Below, piece by piece: positions 1 through 10,689 of a stretch of DNA of 64,000 bases. The position numbers were made by a program, and so were the translations under genes. This stretch comes from Inia geoffrensis (lineage: Eukaryota; Chordata; Mammalia; Artiodactyla; Iniidae). The notes under the pieces are model-generated. The model worked only from the letters and a program-made list of their open reading frames with translations. It searched no databases and was not told where the DNA came from. The DNA is taken from assembly GCA_036417435.1 (NCBI GenBank), contig CM070899.1, positions 70,686,501-70,750,500 on the forward strand, written 5' to 3'. Position 1 is the stretch's first letter. The number at the start of each line of letters is the position of its first letter.

Positions 1-269
1 AGTTTACTTTATTAGATTTATGAATCATTTAAATACACAGGAATGTTTTGTTTGAATCAGACAATTGAAGTAATTTAGAAGGAAATTGAAAATATTACGT
101 ATATAAATGCAATTTAAAGTTCACAATTAACATCATTTGAAACTGAACACGTTATTCAAAAACTTTTAAATTTACAAATGACTTGTAAAATGTATTTAAA
201 AACAAAGAAATTAAAATGATAACATCAATAAGCTAAATATTAATTATTAAAAAATAAAATAGAGTTTCA

Positions 270-1770
270 TGAATGCAAGATAACCCTTGAAGCCACAAAA
301 TTCTCACAACCAGAAACATGGATACCCAGATATGAAATATGAGGGAAGCCTCCAATATGAAAATAGCCTCCAACAAACAGGAAAACAGAAAAGAAAGAGA
401 AACTACAAGTAGTAGAATGACACCTTAAAGAAACCATAAACAAAATCATCATAAAGAAGAACAAGTCATCGTGGGAAAGGAAAAAAATGAATAGAACAAA
501 TAAGATCTTTTGTGAATTTAAATATGGTAGTCAATTTTTTCAACAAAGAGTTGAAATATAAAGCAAGCCAATTAGACAAAGAGATGAAAAAGTGGAAAAG
601 AAGAAGAAAATCAAGAGAGCAATTATGAAAATATGAAAATTACATTCTTAAGACTTCTACTTCTGGCAGATCTATAGTTTCAGCACAAGCAGAAAGTGAA
701 GGATAAGGTAGACTTTTAAATGTCCAGATTAAGCATTGAAGAATGCTCCAACACAGAACCAATCTGCAAAAGCGACAAGAGAATTTTTGTTACTTTTTTT
801 TTTTTTTAACATCTTTACTGGAGTATAACTGCTTTACAATGCTGTGTGGGTTTTTTTGACCCCAGGCATTCAGGGAAATCTTCCCCAAAACACTAGCTGA
901 CAAGTTCAAAGAACAGAAACTTCAATGACAACACATAACAGTGAATGTACACTTTACAAAATAGTTTAGAGAAGTCAGTAAAAAAACTACTGCAATCACA
1001 GCAAGCAACAAAATCCCTGAGGAGGGGGAAGAATCTGATTTCCAGAATTAGCATATTGTATTATTCAAAACTATTCCATTTCAGCAAAAAAATTATGAAA
1101 CATGCAAAGAACTAAGAAAGTATGGCCAGTTTACGGGGAATATTAAGAGAAACTGTTCCTAAAGAAGCACAGACAATAGACTTACTAGAAAGGTAAGTAT
1201 GTAATCTTACCTTTACATCAAGTATGTAAAATATGCTCTAAAACTAAAACAAATTATGAATAAGAAGCTGAGGGAACCAGGGGAATGATGTCTCAAGAAA
1301 CAGAATAATACCAAGAGACAGAAATTATTAAAAGAGATAAAACAGAAATTCTGGAGTTAAAAAGTAAACTAAAATAAATTCATGATGCAGTTTTCAATAG
1401 CAGATTTGAGTATACAGAAGAAAAAAAAACAGCAGCGTTGATTATAGGTTCATTTAAATTATCCAGCCTGAAGAACAGAAAGGACAAAGAATGAAGAAAA
1501 ATGAACAGAGCCAAAGAGACTGTGGGATACCATTAAGCATAACAACACATGAATAATTGAATTCCCAGAGGAGGGGAGGCAGGGAACAGAGCAGCAAAAA
1601 AAATATTTAAGAAAATAATGACCCCAAACTGCCCATATTTGATAATACAGTAATCTGGAGCTCTAAGAAGTTCAACAAACTCGTAGAAGGATGAACACGA
1701 AGAGAATCACACCAAGACATATTATAATCCTAATTATATACATGGAAGTATATATCTTACAGTAGGTATT
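270..1770 (+). repeat. Old L1/HAL1-like ORF1 remnant
   Basis: An A-rich, purine-rich strand without long open frames. Phrases near 1620-1730 (aagaagttcaacaaactc, then a stretch ending in cacaccaagacatattataat) resemble the sense strand of ORF1 in ancient L1 and HAL1 elements, where a similar run precedes the C-terminal RNA-binding part. The copy is heavily diverged, with many stops, and is interrupted by a short minus-strand L1 tail near 794-850. The retroviral LTR begins right after it. The family is recognised from wording only, and the left edge is uncertain. Confidence 0.42.
794..850 (-). mobile_element. Very short L1 3'-end fragment
   Basis: A T run (794-807) is followed by aacatctttactggagtat and a piece resembling the last bases of the cetartiodactyl L1 3' UTR in antisense. 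The same wording follows the T tract of the full-length L1 near 18060. Only about 50 bases of L1 body remain, so this is an extreme 5' truncation. I did not find a clear target-site duplication. Confidence 0.6.
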
Positions 1771-1789
1771 CCATGTTTTATTCGATTTT

Positions 1790-2150
1790 ACGTGCTTTTA
1801 AGACTCAACCCTCCCTCTGCTCCTTCAGTCACACAATGAGCAGGCTAATAAGAAAGCCTGGAGCTCCTTTCTTCAGTGGCAGATGGAGATTCAAACCATT
1901 GAAGCACCACCCAATTGCAGGAACCCGCAACCTGGTCCCAAAGACTAACCACAATAAAAATCCCAAGCAAGTCTTATTTCCTTATTCTCTGAATTCGTTT
2001 TTGGACCTCCTTTGAAAGTCTGCCCTCTTCTCCCCCCAAAAGCCTCATTTTGTAGGTAGTAGCTATTTTCACACACTCTTCATGTGAATGTGGCATCATC
2101 AGTCTTGACATCGGAATCAAATTGTGAGTCTATACTGATTATAGGTAGAC
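1790..2150 (+). repeat. 5' LTR of degenerate endogenous retrovirus
   Basis: This block aligns by eye with the block at 5690-6050. Shared landmarks in the same order are a pyrimidine-rich start, tggagattca, ccacaataaaaa(t/c)cccaagcaagtct, a ggacct run and gtggcatcat. The AATAAA inside the shared landmark would serve as the LTR polyadenylation signal. Two related blocks in direct orientation about 3.9 kb apart, with pol traces between them, support calling them LTRs. The two copies differ at many positions, so the provirus is old. I could not identify a primer-binding site, and the exact ends are uncertain. Confidence 0.6.
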
Positions 2151-2336
2151 ACAACCCATTGGTACTATGAGCAAAATGCCTGCTACCACCAGGAGTCTGG
2201 TTCTTTTGCTTCGGTTTGCTTACTGGCTTTGCTGCCTGAGGGTGCACATACATTTTGATCTGCTCTCTCCTGGCTAGCTTGGTGCTTTAAGCTTTGCTGC
2301 TTTGTACAGTATTTGCTGTGTTTTATTAGGGATCTA

Positions 2337-2712
2337 TGCTATGGATTTCAAGCTTGTATCCCCACAAAAATTTATATGTTGAAACTCTAATTTCCAATAT
2401 AATGGTATTTGGAGGTGTCACCTTTGGGAGTTAATTAGTGTTAGATTAGGTCATGAGGGTAGGGCTTTTCTGTTTGGATTAATGACCTTATAAAAAGAGG
2501 AAGAGACAGAAGATCTCTCTCTTCATACATGCACAGCATGCAGGTATGAAGGAAGGCCATGGGAGAACATAACCAAAAAGAAAACTCTCACCAACAACCC
2601 AACCATGCAGGCCCCCTGATCTCAGACTTCCAGACTCCAGAACTGTGAGAAATGTTTGTTTTTAAAGCTACCCAGTCTATGATATTCTGTTATAGAAGCT
2701 TGAACTAAGACA
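2337..2712 (+). mobile_element. MLT1-type MaLR solo LTR nested in the ERV
   Basis: The block starts with tgctatggatttcaag and continues with ttatatgttgaaactctaa, ggtattt-gga, ccttataaaaagaggaagag, agatctctctctt, gacttccagactccagaact and a final gaactaagaca. That order matches the MLT1 long terminal repeat of the mammalian apparent LTR retrotransposons. Flanking bases (atcta on the left, ctcta on the right) are compatible with a decayed 5-bp target-site duplication. No internal MLT sequence is attached, so it is a solo LTR. It lies inside the ERV and must therefore be younger than that provirus. Confidence 0.75.
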
Positions 2713-2808
2713 CTCTATCACAGATATAATCAAACTAAGTTCAATGGTTAGTTGGCATTTAAGGACAAAGGTATAGGATTGGGACACGCCTAAAAGTAGT
2801 GCCTCAGG

Positions 2809-2834
2809 CTCTCTCTCTCTCTCTCTTTCCCTAT

Positions 2835-2869
<35 letters not shown>
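2809..2869. repeat. CT and TG microsatellites
   Basis: A (CT)n run at about 2809-2826 and a (TG)n run of about 15 units at 2839-2869 are separated by a short AT-containing spacer. Both lie within the old ERV interval, so they are secondary expansions. They are probably length-polymorphic. Confidence 0.92.
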
Positions 2870-2870
<1 letters not shown>

Positions 2871-4019
2871 TTAGATTGAATCATGTGTTTCAATTCCATT
2901 GTAAGCTATGGCTGACACTAGGCTCAGGGGAAAGACTTTTAATCTGTGACTGATGGCTTATGTTAAAGAAGGCATTGCGCCTATTCTGTAGAGCACTACA
3001 CCCTGTGTTACATATAGGCCCATTGGATGGTTATTCATGTGGAAGAAGAACAGACCCTATTTGAGCATAGGTTACTATTTGAAGATTTGAATTGTTGAGG
3101 TTCATGATCCTAAAGTAGATGACTTATTAGGATCTTATGGATTTCCTTCGCTTCTGCGGCCACTGCCTATGTCTCTATCTCCACAAAAGATCCTGGTGCC
3201 CAAGGTTATAAGGGAAAAATAACAGGTACCCCTGTGGCTCAGAAAGGGGGTTAGTTCAAACCCTATTTTGCCCCAGCATCCTTAAAGAAATCACTGATAT
3301 GGAGGAGGTTCCTAACCCTGACAATACTGATTTGAAGTCTCTTTAAAAACACCTTATAACAGAGTAGAAAGGACCACCTCCACCACAAAATATATCTAGT
3401 ATAGAGAAAAAAGGAAGGGTGGGAGGAAAAACAAAGAAACCTGGGTACTGGAGGAGAAAACAAACAACTGAAACTGAGGTCCCAATTGAAATCCAAAATT
3501 TACTAACGTAATTTATAGGACAAAAATATAGAAGGATGCTTATTGGTTTTTTCCCTCTCTATAATTTGACAACAGGTTATGAATTAACTTTAACATCTAC
3601 TAAAGTGCACTAATTGGCAAATATCTTGGTCTTAATTAAAATTGCGACTAAATTAATTTTACCCAGGGGGGTCTCACTAAATCTAAATGGGATACCCCCT
3701 ATACTCTTAGGGCAATTACCAAATACAAAATAGAGAACAAATATATATGCCTTATGTTAACCATAAGAACTATTACTTTGCCTAAATTCTCTATGGTCAT
3801 AGCATCTATTGTGCTAAAATATCACATAGTGCACATGAATACTCTGATCCAATAAATTATATAAATTAAAATTAAATAGAGTCTTTACCACTTAAAAATT
3901 GTTTTGGTAAAAGGAGACCCAGTTAATATGCCCCTTCTGCCTCAGTTAAAATAGCTAGTATGACACAATGTAAATTAAACCAAGGTATACAAGGATTGAA
4001 CTCATACAGAACTTTTAGA

Positions 4020-4300
4020 GAAAGTATGATTATCCTCACCACATCTCCATATGATAGCCCAATTTGGCCTATTCTTTAATGTACAATGAAAGAGTACCAT
4101 CCCACAGTGGATTACCACAGCCTTAATGCTGTGGGCCCTATTAAGGCCTCCTTACCCAATGTTTTTGAAATTTGAAATTACTGATTCTATCCAGTCAGCA
4201 ATTGGTAAACATTTTGCTATTATAGATTTGGTTAATATGCTCTGTTCAGTGCTTATTTCTACAATCTTTCAGTCACAATTTGCCTTAACTTTTTTGCCAG
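4020..4300 (+). pseudogene. ERV pol reverse-transcriptase remnant
   Basis: Translating the plus strand gives recognisable but broken pieces. A VDYxxLN-like motif appears near 4105-4135 (gtggattaccacagccttaatg). Around 4210-4290 the frame reads FAIIDLVN and later QSQFALTF, matching the palm-domain region of retroviral RT, where a conserved Asp and a QxxFAF-like motif occur. The catalytic YxDD box was not found downstream, because the next bases (about 4295-4330) look like the end of another repeat. The fragment is short, frame-shifted and non-functional. Confidence 0.5.
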
Positions 4301-5249
4301 CTTTACTGAGATATAATTGACATGATTTGATACAGGTTTCTATTACAAAATGCCTTCACTTCTGGAGGGACCTAAGTATACCTTTGCAGGCAACATGTTA
4401 ACTGCATGCAAATTTCTCCAAGAGCACAGGTATGACACTGCATTGATAAGGTCCTCCTCTGAGGAGTTTCATTTCACACACTCATTCAGAACATACAAAT
4501 ACTCACAAAGGAGCTCACACACAAAAAAAGTTGTACCATTGACTCACCCATAGTGTGAACACCTGCCATCTTGGTTAAGTTCCTGAAAATCATTTGGTCA
4601 GCTGAGGGTCTCTTCATCTCTGACACTGTCAAGAAATAGCTATAACCCTCAAAGCACCCACAACGTCTTTTAGGTTCTTCTGGGTTCTGGAGGCAACATG
4701 TGCCATAATTACATTTTACATGAGCCATCTATGCTATTACTTGTAAATGAACCCACCTTGAATGGGACCCTCCAACAAAAGGTTCTAGAATCTGTCCAAA
4801 TTGAAATACAACAGGTACTCCTGATAGTGCTTGAAGGAGTCCCAGATATCCCTTCATTTTAGAGGCAACAACCTCTCATGCCTCCTAAGTCTGTGGACTT
4901 TTCATTATGGCCATGATTAGCCTATAGTCTTTGATGCAAGTAACTGTCCACCTTTGTTCCGTGCTCCATGCCATTAGAGAGGCAATCACTGTCCATGTGC
5001 TGGGGTCTCTTGGAAACAGAACTTCTCATAGACCCTAAGCCTGTGACTTTCCACACCTAGCTGTCTATGCCTTGGGTCATGGAAACAGCACACTGTAATC
5101 TCAGCATGGCTACCAAAACCTCCTTGCTACATAATGGAGCCAAATCTGCAGGAGGGGATGACCTCCTCTGTATTCAGTCCTTTGCCAAATACTGTAGTGC
5201 TGGAGGAATCTTTGGCGAACTCAGTGACTCCTTGGGATTTACTGAGTGA

Positions 5250-5480
5250 GTAGCAAGGGGAATTTATGCATTTATGGATGGGATGGCATCATCGCATGGG
5301 ATGGAGCTCAGTGGAGAGTTGCCGCTTTTCATCCCTAGGATATTCCTGATAAAGGATGGGACGCAGGGCTCAGAACAAATGGCCAAATTTCAGGCATTCA
5401 TCTTAGCACTGAATGGCCTGGACAACAATAGGTCCCATATGCACGTTTTTACATCTATGGGGCATTACAAATAGTCTGGC
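5250..5480 (+). pseudogene. ERV pol RNase H remnant
   Basis: The open stretch from about 5274 reads a KDGTQGSEQMAKFQAFILAL run followed by HVFTS. This resembles the retroviral RNase H core, where a Glu/Gln-rich helix (xxQxAELxAxxxAL) precedes the strand carrying a catalytic Asp. Here the usual helix Glu is replaced (AKFQ instead of AELQ) and the later Asp is not evident. A stop follows at about 5474. The position downstream of the RT remnant and before the 3' LTR is the expected pol order. Confidence 0.5.
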
Positions 5481-5689
5481 TGTTGGGTTGCTCAGAATAC
5501 ACAATGTAGGGCTCTTGAACACAACATTCAATGGAAATTGCACCTATTTTACAGGCTTCAGGCTACAGGCCTCACAGAGCATCATAATGGCTTAAACAAG
5601 TTCAAATTTAATTAAATGAAACTAGGCGTATCTAGTCATCAGTTAACACCAGGAGTAAATTGTAATAAAGAATCTGACTTCATAATTTA

Positions 5690-6050
5690 ATGTTTGACTG
5701 CTGACAGCTTTACTCTTTCCTCTTCCCATCCTTCCCCATATCTGGGCAAAATGATAAGAAAAGCTAGTGTGCTTACTCTTTTGGCATCAGCTGGAGATTC
5801 AAGCCATCAATCCTCTGCCCATGTGTGGTAACATACCCTGGCTTCACCCCTTACCACAATAAAAACCCCAAGCAAGTCTCTTTTCCTCACTCTTTCAAGG
5901 CATTATGGACCTGCTTGGGAAGCCTGTTCTGATCAACTCAGAAAGCGTCATTATTTAAGTAATAAACTTTTTCATATACTCTTGGTCTGTGTGTGGCATC
6001 ATATGTGTCTCATGCAAACCAAAGTTTGGGTGTAGGTCCATTCTGCTTTT
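5690..6050 (+). repeat. 3' LTR of degenerate endogenous retrovirus
   Basis: This is the partner of the block at 1790-2150. It carries ctggagattcaagcca, ccacaataaaaaccccaagc, a cattatggacctgcttgg run, a second aataaa near 5960 and the closing gtggcatcat at 5993-6002. It keeps longer recognisable U5-like sequence than the 5' copy. The exact termini are not resolved. Confidence 0.6.
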
Positions 6051-6084
6051 GCAGAGTGGCCCAAACATCTACCAACTATAAAGT

Positions 6085-7340
6085 TATTAAGTCTACAGCA
6101 TTGATACATAGATTTAAAAAGTTAGAACAAATGAAATAATAGGAGACCTAGAAACAGACCCATGCATACATGAATACCTAATACCTCTGAGATATAGTGG
6201 TGCAGATCAAGATAGGATAAATTTTCAATAAATGGGGTAAATGTATGGAAAAGAGAATAAAACTTGCCCCAAACCTCATATCATAAATGAAAATCAATTC
6301 CAAGTAGATTAAAAACCTTATTTGTAAATGGAAAAACTAGAAAACATTTAGAATATAATATGGTTGAATAAACATATGAGAAGATGCTTAACGCACTTGT
6401 AATTAGGTGAATGCAAATTAAAACACAATGAGATGGCATTACAAACCTACCAGATTGGCAAAGATTTAAAAATCTAAGAAAATTAAGCATTGGCAAGATT
6501 GTGGAACATTGGGTACTCACATAAACTACTGATTTTACCACAATTTGGCAATAGCTGGAAAAATTGAAGATTCACATATGACCCAGCAATTTCACTCCAG
6601 AGAAAGTCCTCATATATACAAAGAGATAAAAAAAGATTATATATAAAACCTTGTATATATAAATATATGTAAGTTATATATAAAAATTGTAAGTATATAT
6701 AAGAATGATCCTGGGCTTCCCTGGTGGTGCAGTGGCTGGGAGTCCACCTGCCGATGCAGGGGGCGCGAGTTCGTGCCCCGGTCCAGGAGGATCCCACATG
6801 CCACAGGGCAGCTGGGCCCGTGGGCCACGGCCACTGGGCCTGAGCGTCCGGAGCCTGTGCTCCACGGCGGGAGAGGCCACAGCAGTGAGAGGCCCACGTA
6901 CCGCAAAAAAAAAAAAAAAAAAAAAAAAAAGGTCCTTTTATCACTATTTTTATATGGAAAAATTTGGAAAAACTGAAATTCTGTCAACAGTTGAATGTAT
7001 AAAGAAATTGTGGTATATTAAAATAATAGATAGCAATTAAAATGAACAAATTACAAGTATACCCTTCAGCATGAATAAATCTCTAAAAAATAATTTTGAG
7101 CAAAAGAATAAAATACTCAAGTCACAGAAGACTAAGATACTGTATGGATCCTTTTTCAAAATCTGATAAAATCAAACTATAACTCTAATTATTAACAATA
7201 CATATATGGATCATAAAACTCAAGAAAATCAAGAAACTGATTATCACAAAATTTGATAAAATGGTTACCTCTGGGAAGGGAGTTTATTATAATCAGGGAA
7301 GGGGACATCAAGGTTTCTGATATTGAAAAGAATATATAGG
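6085..7340 (+). mobile_element. Old L1 (L1M-type) 3' portion
   Basis: Plus-strand text such as tgcaaattaaaacacaatgagatggcatta, tatgacccagcaatttcac and atgaataaatctctaaaaaat is typical of the C-terminal ORF2 and 3' UTR of ancient L1s in sense orientation. All frames are broken. A younger SINE (6713-6930) splits it. It ends around 7300-7340 after a ggttacctctgggaaggga stretch, a common L1M 3' UTR phrase. The subfamily cannot be set by eye. Confidence 0.65.
6713..6930 (+). mobile_element. CHR-type tRNA-derived SINE
   Basis: The element starts gggcttccctggtgg and keeps a tRNA-like head with a B box near 6768 (gagttcgtgcccc), a central cggagcctgtgctcc block and a 26-base A tail (6905-6930). This is the short-interspersed family shared by whales, hippos and ruminants; the long unique body seen here is typical of cetacean copies. 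It has inserted into the old L1 tail. Candidate duplicated flanks are weak (gatcct and ggtcct). The open frames that cross it on both strands are by-products of its GC-rich body. Confidence 0.9.
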
Positions 7341-7344
7341 ACAT

Positions 7345-9338
7345 GGCTCAGAGGAGGAATTCAATGAGCTTTAAGTGAATAAAACAGACTAGAATGTTAA
7401 AGTGAGGGATGAGTTAAAAAGTGAGAAAAAAAAGCTATATTTAAAGTAATATGTTTAAGTCAGGAAAACAAAACATGAAAAGATGTTCCAAACCTTGATT
7501 TACATTTACAGAAAGATAGCTGTCCTACATCATAGGAATTCTATCGATTATTTCTGCCTATTAACTACAGTGACCTAAAACAAAGCTAAATCATGTTGCA
7601 TGTACCCTTGTTAACTCTAGATAAGAGGTGGTATGATGAAAAACGATATCCTGAATAACACCAAATTACAGTTAAAGTTAACTGAGATCGTATGAGTTTA
7701 TTAACCATGGCTAGGGCAAAGATGGCTCAAGAATACAGTCATATCTTAGAAGAGTACACTAATTATATAAAAGATAACTACTACTTATTTCTTGTCATAT
7801 TTCTTAGAGGAGAGAAGTAATCTTTGAGTAGGGCAATAAGCATATTGTCAGGCAAATATTTGTCAATCTATTTCCATAATATCTTGTTTTCTATCAAAAC
7901 CAGAAAACTTATTTTTTACTACTTGTTTCTTTTGATTGACTAATCAAGACACGTGTATAAATTCAATTTAGTAATTTGAAAATAAAATCTGTATAGAGTC
8001 ACATTTTAAACTAGAGAAATACAAATTGGGCTTCAAGCCTGATTGCAAACCTTACTCAAATTATACAGATTGTGGCATGCCTTGGCCTTTACAGCTGTTT
8101 TCGGGTACTCTTAACATGTATGTCCTTAATATTTTTATTCTCTAATAGGATATTCTTACTGTGATTTTGTTGACAGGATAAATCAGCATTTTTTTCCTTT
8201 TCAGTGGTTGGGAAATGTACAACTTATTATGCGTGATTGGTTCATTTATGGTTTTCAGGAGCCCTGATTAAAGGAAACACCTTGCATTTGATTGAAAATA
8301 TAATAAATACATGTAGGAAGTATGCCCTATGCAGAAAAGGTAGAAAGGCATTTTATGGTGGGGTTGATGTGAAATACTGACAAGCCCTGCTGTGGCATGC
8401 TTTACCTATGCTAGGTTCTTATTCAAATGCCCTTTATCCAGTACATATTTATCACACATGGTAAATCTAAAATTAAATTATAAAACCTGAACATGTGACC
8501 TAGACTATTCCCTTTCATAAACAGATATATTTAGTTTTTTCTTCTTCCTTTATTTTAATATCAATATTTCAGAGTGGCAAAGTTCAATACAAGGTGTATA
8601 ACTTTTAAGTATATTTAAGAAAATAAGTAACATAGACCTGAATTTTCATGCAGAAGTTGAAGGAGTCTATATTTTAAATAAAACTCAGCCAAATCAATGG
8701 TACAAGTTTGCAATACAAATCATCCATTATCTTGTCTTTCTCTTCTCCCGTAAGTCTCCCTATCAACTCTAATTCTCTACTGAAGCCCGTACTTGAAAAC
8801 TAAATACCGTACTGGGCACTAAACGCCATTAAGTGGAAAAAATATCTTGTTAAGAGTGACAAGGTGATTGGCTACCTTAGATCCAAATATTTGTCTTTTA
8901 GAACCCTATTTCACCCTGCCTAGACCCTGCGGTCTTATTTCTAAAATAAACCTAAATACAGTCTCTATATTTACAGAATCCTGAAATTTGTATTATAAGA
9001 TCTACTCTGTGTGGCAGCTTGCAATTTACCCAGTGACAAAAAATGTTTGAAATCTATTTCCTAAGGTATTACTGTAATGAAATATAAGAAGTAACCAATC
9101 AATATATAACAAGTTGAACACGTTCTAGCTATTCCACAGCAAACAGTTATTAGCAATTGTAAAAAACTACATGAATAAACCTTTCTAATACTGCAAATCA
9201 GAAATATATCTGTTTTACATTGGGTTTGCCTTTTCCTTTTATAAACTCTTGGGTTACATATAAAATTTGATGGGTTTTAACCTATTCTGCATTCATATAA
9301 CTGATTTGATATAGTTCACATTTAATCAAAACTATAAA
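7345..9338. other. Unassigned AT-rich DNA
   Basis: No long open frame, no young repeat and no structural RNA were seen. The sequence is about two-thirds A+T with scattered A/T runs. It may contain diverged repeats that need a profile search to detect. Confidence 0.5.
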
Positions 9339-9340
9339 AT

Positions 9341-9349
9341 TTAACTTGA
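9341..9349. repeat. Left 9-bp direct repeat of composite insertion
   Basis: TTAACTTGA here is repeated exactly at 10475-10483 and the two copies enclose the L1-L1-SINE composite. Size and placement fit a target-site duplication. Confidence 0.65.
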
Positions 9350-9757
9350 GGAACCAACATACTGTTCTCCATAGTGGCTATATCAATTTACATTCCCACC
9401 AACGGTGCAAGAGGCTTCCCTTTTCTCCACACCGTCTCCAGCATTTATTGTTTGTAGATTCTTTGATGATGGCCATTCTGACTGGTGTACAGTGGTACAT
9501 CATTGTGGTTTTGATTTGCATTTTTCTAATGATTAGTGATGTTGAGCATCTTTTCATGTATTTGTTGGCCATCTGTATTTCTTCTTTGGAGAAATGTCTA
9601 TTTAGGTCTTCTGCCCATTTTTGGATTGGGTTGTTTGTTTTTTTGATATTGAGCTGCATGAGCTGCTTATATATTTTGGAGATTAATCCTTTGCAAATAT
9701 TTTCTCCCATTCTGAGGGTTGTCTTTTTGTCTTGTTTATGGTTTCCTTTGCTGTGCA
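9350..9757 (-). mobile_element. Inverted L1 ORF2 segment of composite insertion
   Basis: The minus strand encodes C-terminal ORF2 sequence, from a [14 protein letters not shown] stretch through [17 protein letters not shown] and [17 protein letters not shown] to a region equivalent to the RTVW motif. The Cys/His cluster of the ORF2 C-terminus is partly visible (CWRRCGEKG, then H and C). Immediately after it, at 9757/9758, the strand of L1 flips. Between the inverted and sense segments roughly 45 codons of ORF2 are missing. This geometry is what twin priming during L1 integration produces. Confidence 0.85.
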
Positions 9758-10282
9758 AGGAAGCAACCTAAATGTCCATCAACAGATGAATGGATAAAGA
9801 AGATGTGGCACATATATACAATGGAATATTACTCAGCCATAAAAAGAAACGAAATTGAGTTATTTGTAGTGAGGTGGGTGGACCTAGAATCTGTCATACA
9901 GAGTGAAGTAAGTCAGAAAGAGAAAAACAAATACCGTATGCTAGCACATATATATGGAATTTAAAAAAGCGATACTGATGAACCTAGTGGCAGGGCAAGA
10001 ATAAAGATGCAGTTGTAGAGAATGGACTTGAGGGCACGGGGTTGGGGGGAAGGGGAAGCTGGGATGAAGTGAGAGAGTAGCACTGACATATATCCACTAC
10101 CAAATATAAAGTGGATAGCTAGTGGGAAGCTGCTGCATAGCACAGGGAGATCAGCTCAGTGCTTTGTGATGACCTAGAGGGATGGGATAGGGAAGGTGGG
10201 AGGGAGGCTCAAGAGGGAGGGGATATGAGCATATATGTATACATATAGCTGATTCACTTTGTTGTACAGTAGAAACTAACAC
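9758..10282 (+). mobile_element. Sense L1 3' segment of composite insertion
   Basis: The plus strand resumes ORF2 at a [18 protein letters not shown] run and continues to the end of ORF2 (HIYGI, stop at about 9964), followed by 3' UTR text including gctgattcactttgttgtacag. It stops at aactaacacaat without the final L1 bases and without a poly(A) tail, and fuses directly to an antisense SINE at 10283. The loss of a tail on a sense 3' end is unusual for an L1 insertion. Confidence 0.85.
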
Positions 10283-10474
10283 AATGTACGTGGGCCTCTC
10301 ACTGTTGTGGCGTCTCCCGTTGCGGAGCACAGGCTCCGGACACGCAGGCTCAGCGGCCATGGCTCACAGGCCCAGATGCTCCACGGCATGTGGGATATTC
10401 CCGAACAGGTGCACAAACCTGTGTCCCCTGCATCGGCGGGCGGACTCTCAACCACTGCACCACCAGGGAAGCCC
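10283..10474 (-). mobile_element. Tail-less CHR-type SINE fused to L1
   Basis: The plus strand reads gtacgtgggcctctcac to ccaccagggaagccc, the reverse complement of the CHR SINE from its 3' body to its complete 5' end. There is no T run at the left side, so the SINE lacks its A tail and abuts L1 directly. The SINE 5' end touches the right 9-bp repeat (10475-10483). The junction shares the short tgta/gtac wording of both elements, which permits a microhomology-mediated join. Confidence 0.85.
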
Positions 10475-10483
10475 TTAACTTGA
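10475..10483. repeat. Right 9-bp direct repeat of composite insertion
   Basis: An exact second copy of TTAACTTGA, adjoining the SINE 5' end. Confidence 0.65.
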
Positions 10484-10615
10484 ATCTCTTATCGAGAAAG
10501 ACTTGTTTCATGTTTTGATTAATTTTATGTGCCCCTCCCATATTCTTTTAATTATCTATTGCCTTGTTTTGCTTTTTTCTCTGACTTTTAAAAATTTCAT
10601 TATTTTGGCTTACTC

Positions 10616-10682
10616 TTCTAGCAGCTGACATCCGGTGCTGTCAGTATATCTGGAAATGGCCCAGAAAACGTAGCTGCTAGAA
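10616..10682. repeat. Perfect 11-bp inverted repeat
   Basis: TTCTAGCAGCT (10616-10626) is matched by AGCTGCTAGAA (10672-10682), separated by 45 bases that contain a smaller TGACA/TGTCA pair. It could extrude a cruciform or be the core of a small DNA-transposon relic. No flanking duplication was identified. Confidence 0.7.
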
Positions 10683-10689
10683 AAAAAAT

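Larger units (their letters stand above)
2151..5689 (+). mobile_element. Degenerate ERV internal region
   Basis: This is the region between the two related LTRs. It holds a later MLT1 LTR insertion (2337-2712), CT and TG microsatellites (2809-2869), and pol traces: a reverse-transcriptase-like segment near 4020-4300 and an RNase H-like segment near 5250-5480. Stops and frame shifts break every frame, and no gag, protease or env can be read with confidence. The order RT then RNase H on the plus strand agrees with the LTR orientation. The RT wording and the age implied by the nested MLT1 favour an ancient class III (ERVL-like) element, but class I is not excluded. The element is non-functional. 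Confidence 0.55.

Noticed and set aside
6483..7040. Overlapping frames of 67-153 codons on both strands
   Set aside because: They run through a GC-rich SINE and its A tail, with poly-Lys or poly-Phe, and have no gene features.
9346..9771. 141-codon plus-strand frame
   Set aside because: Antisense to the inverted L1 ORF2 segment.
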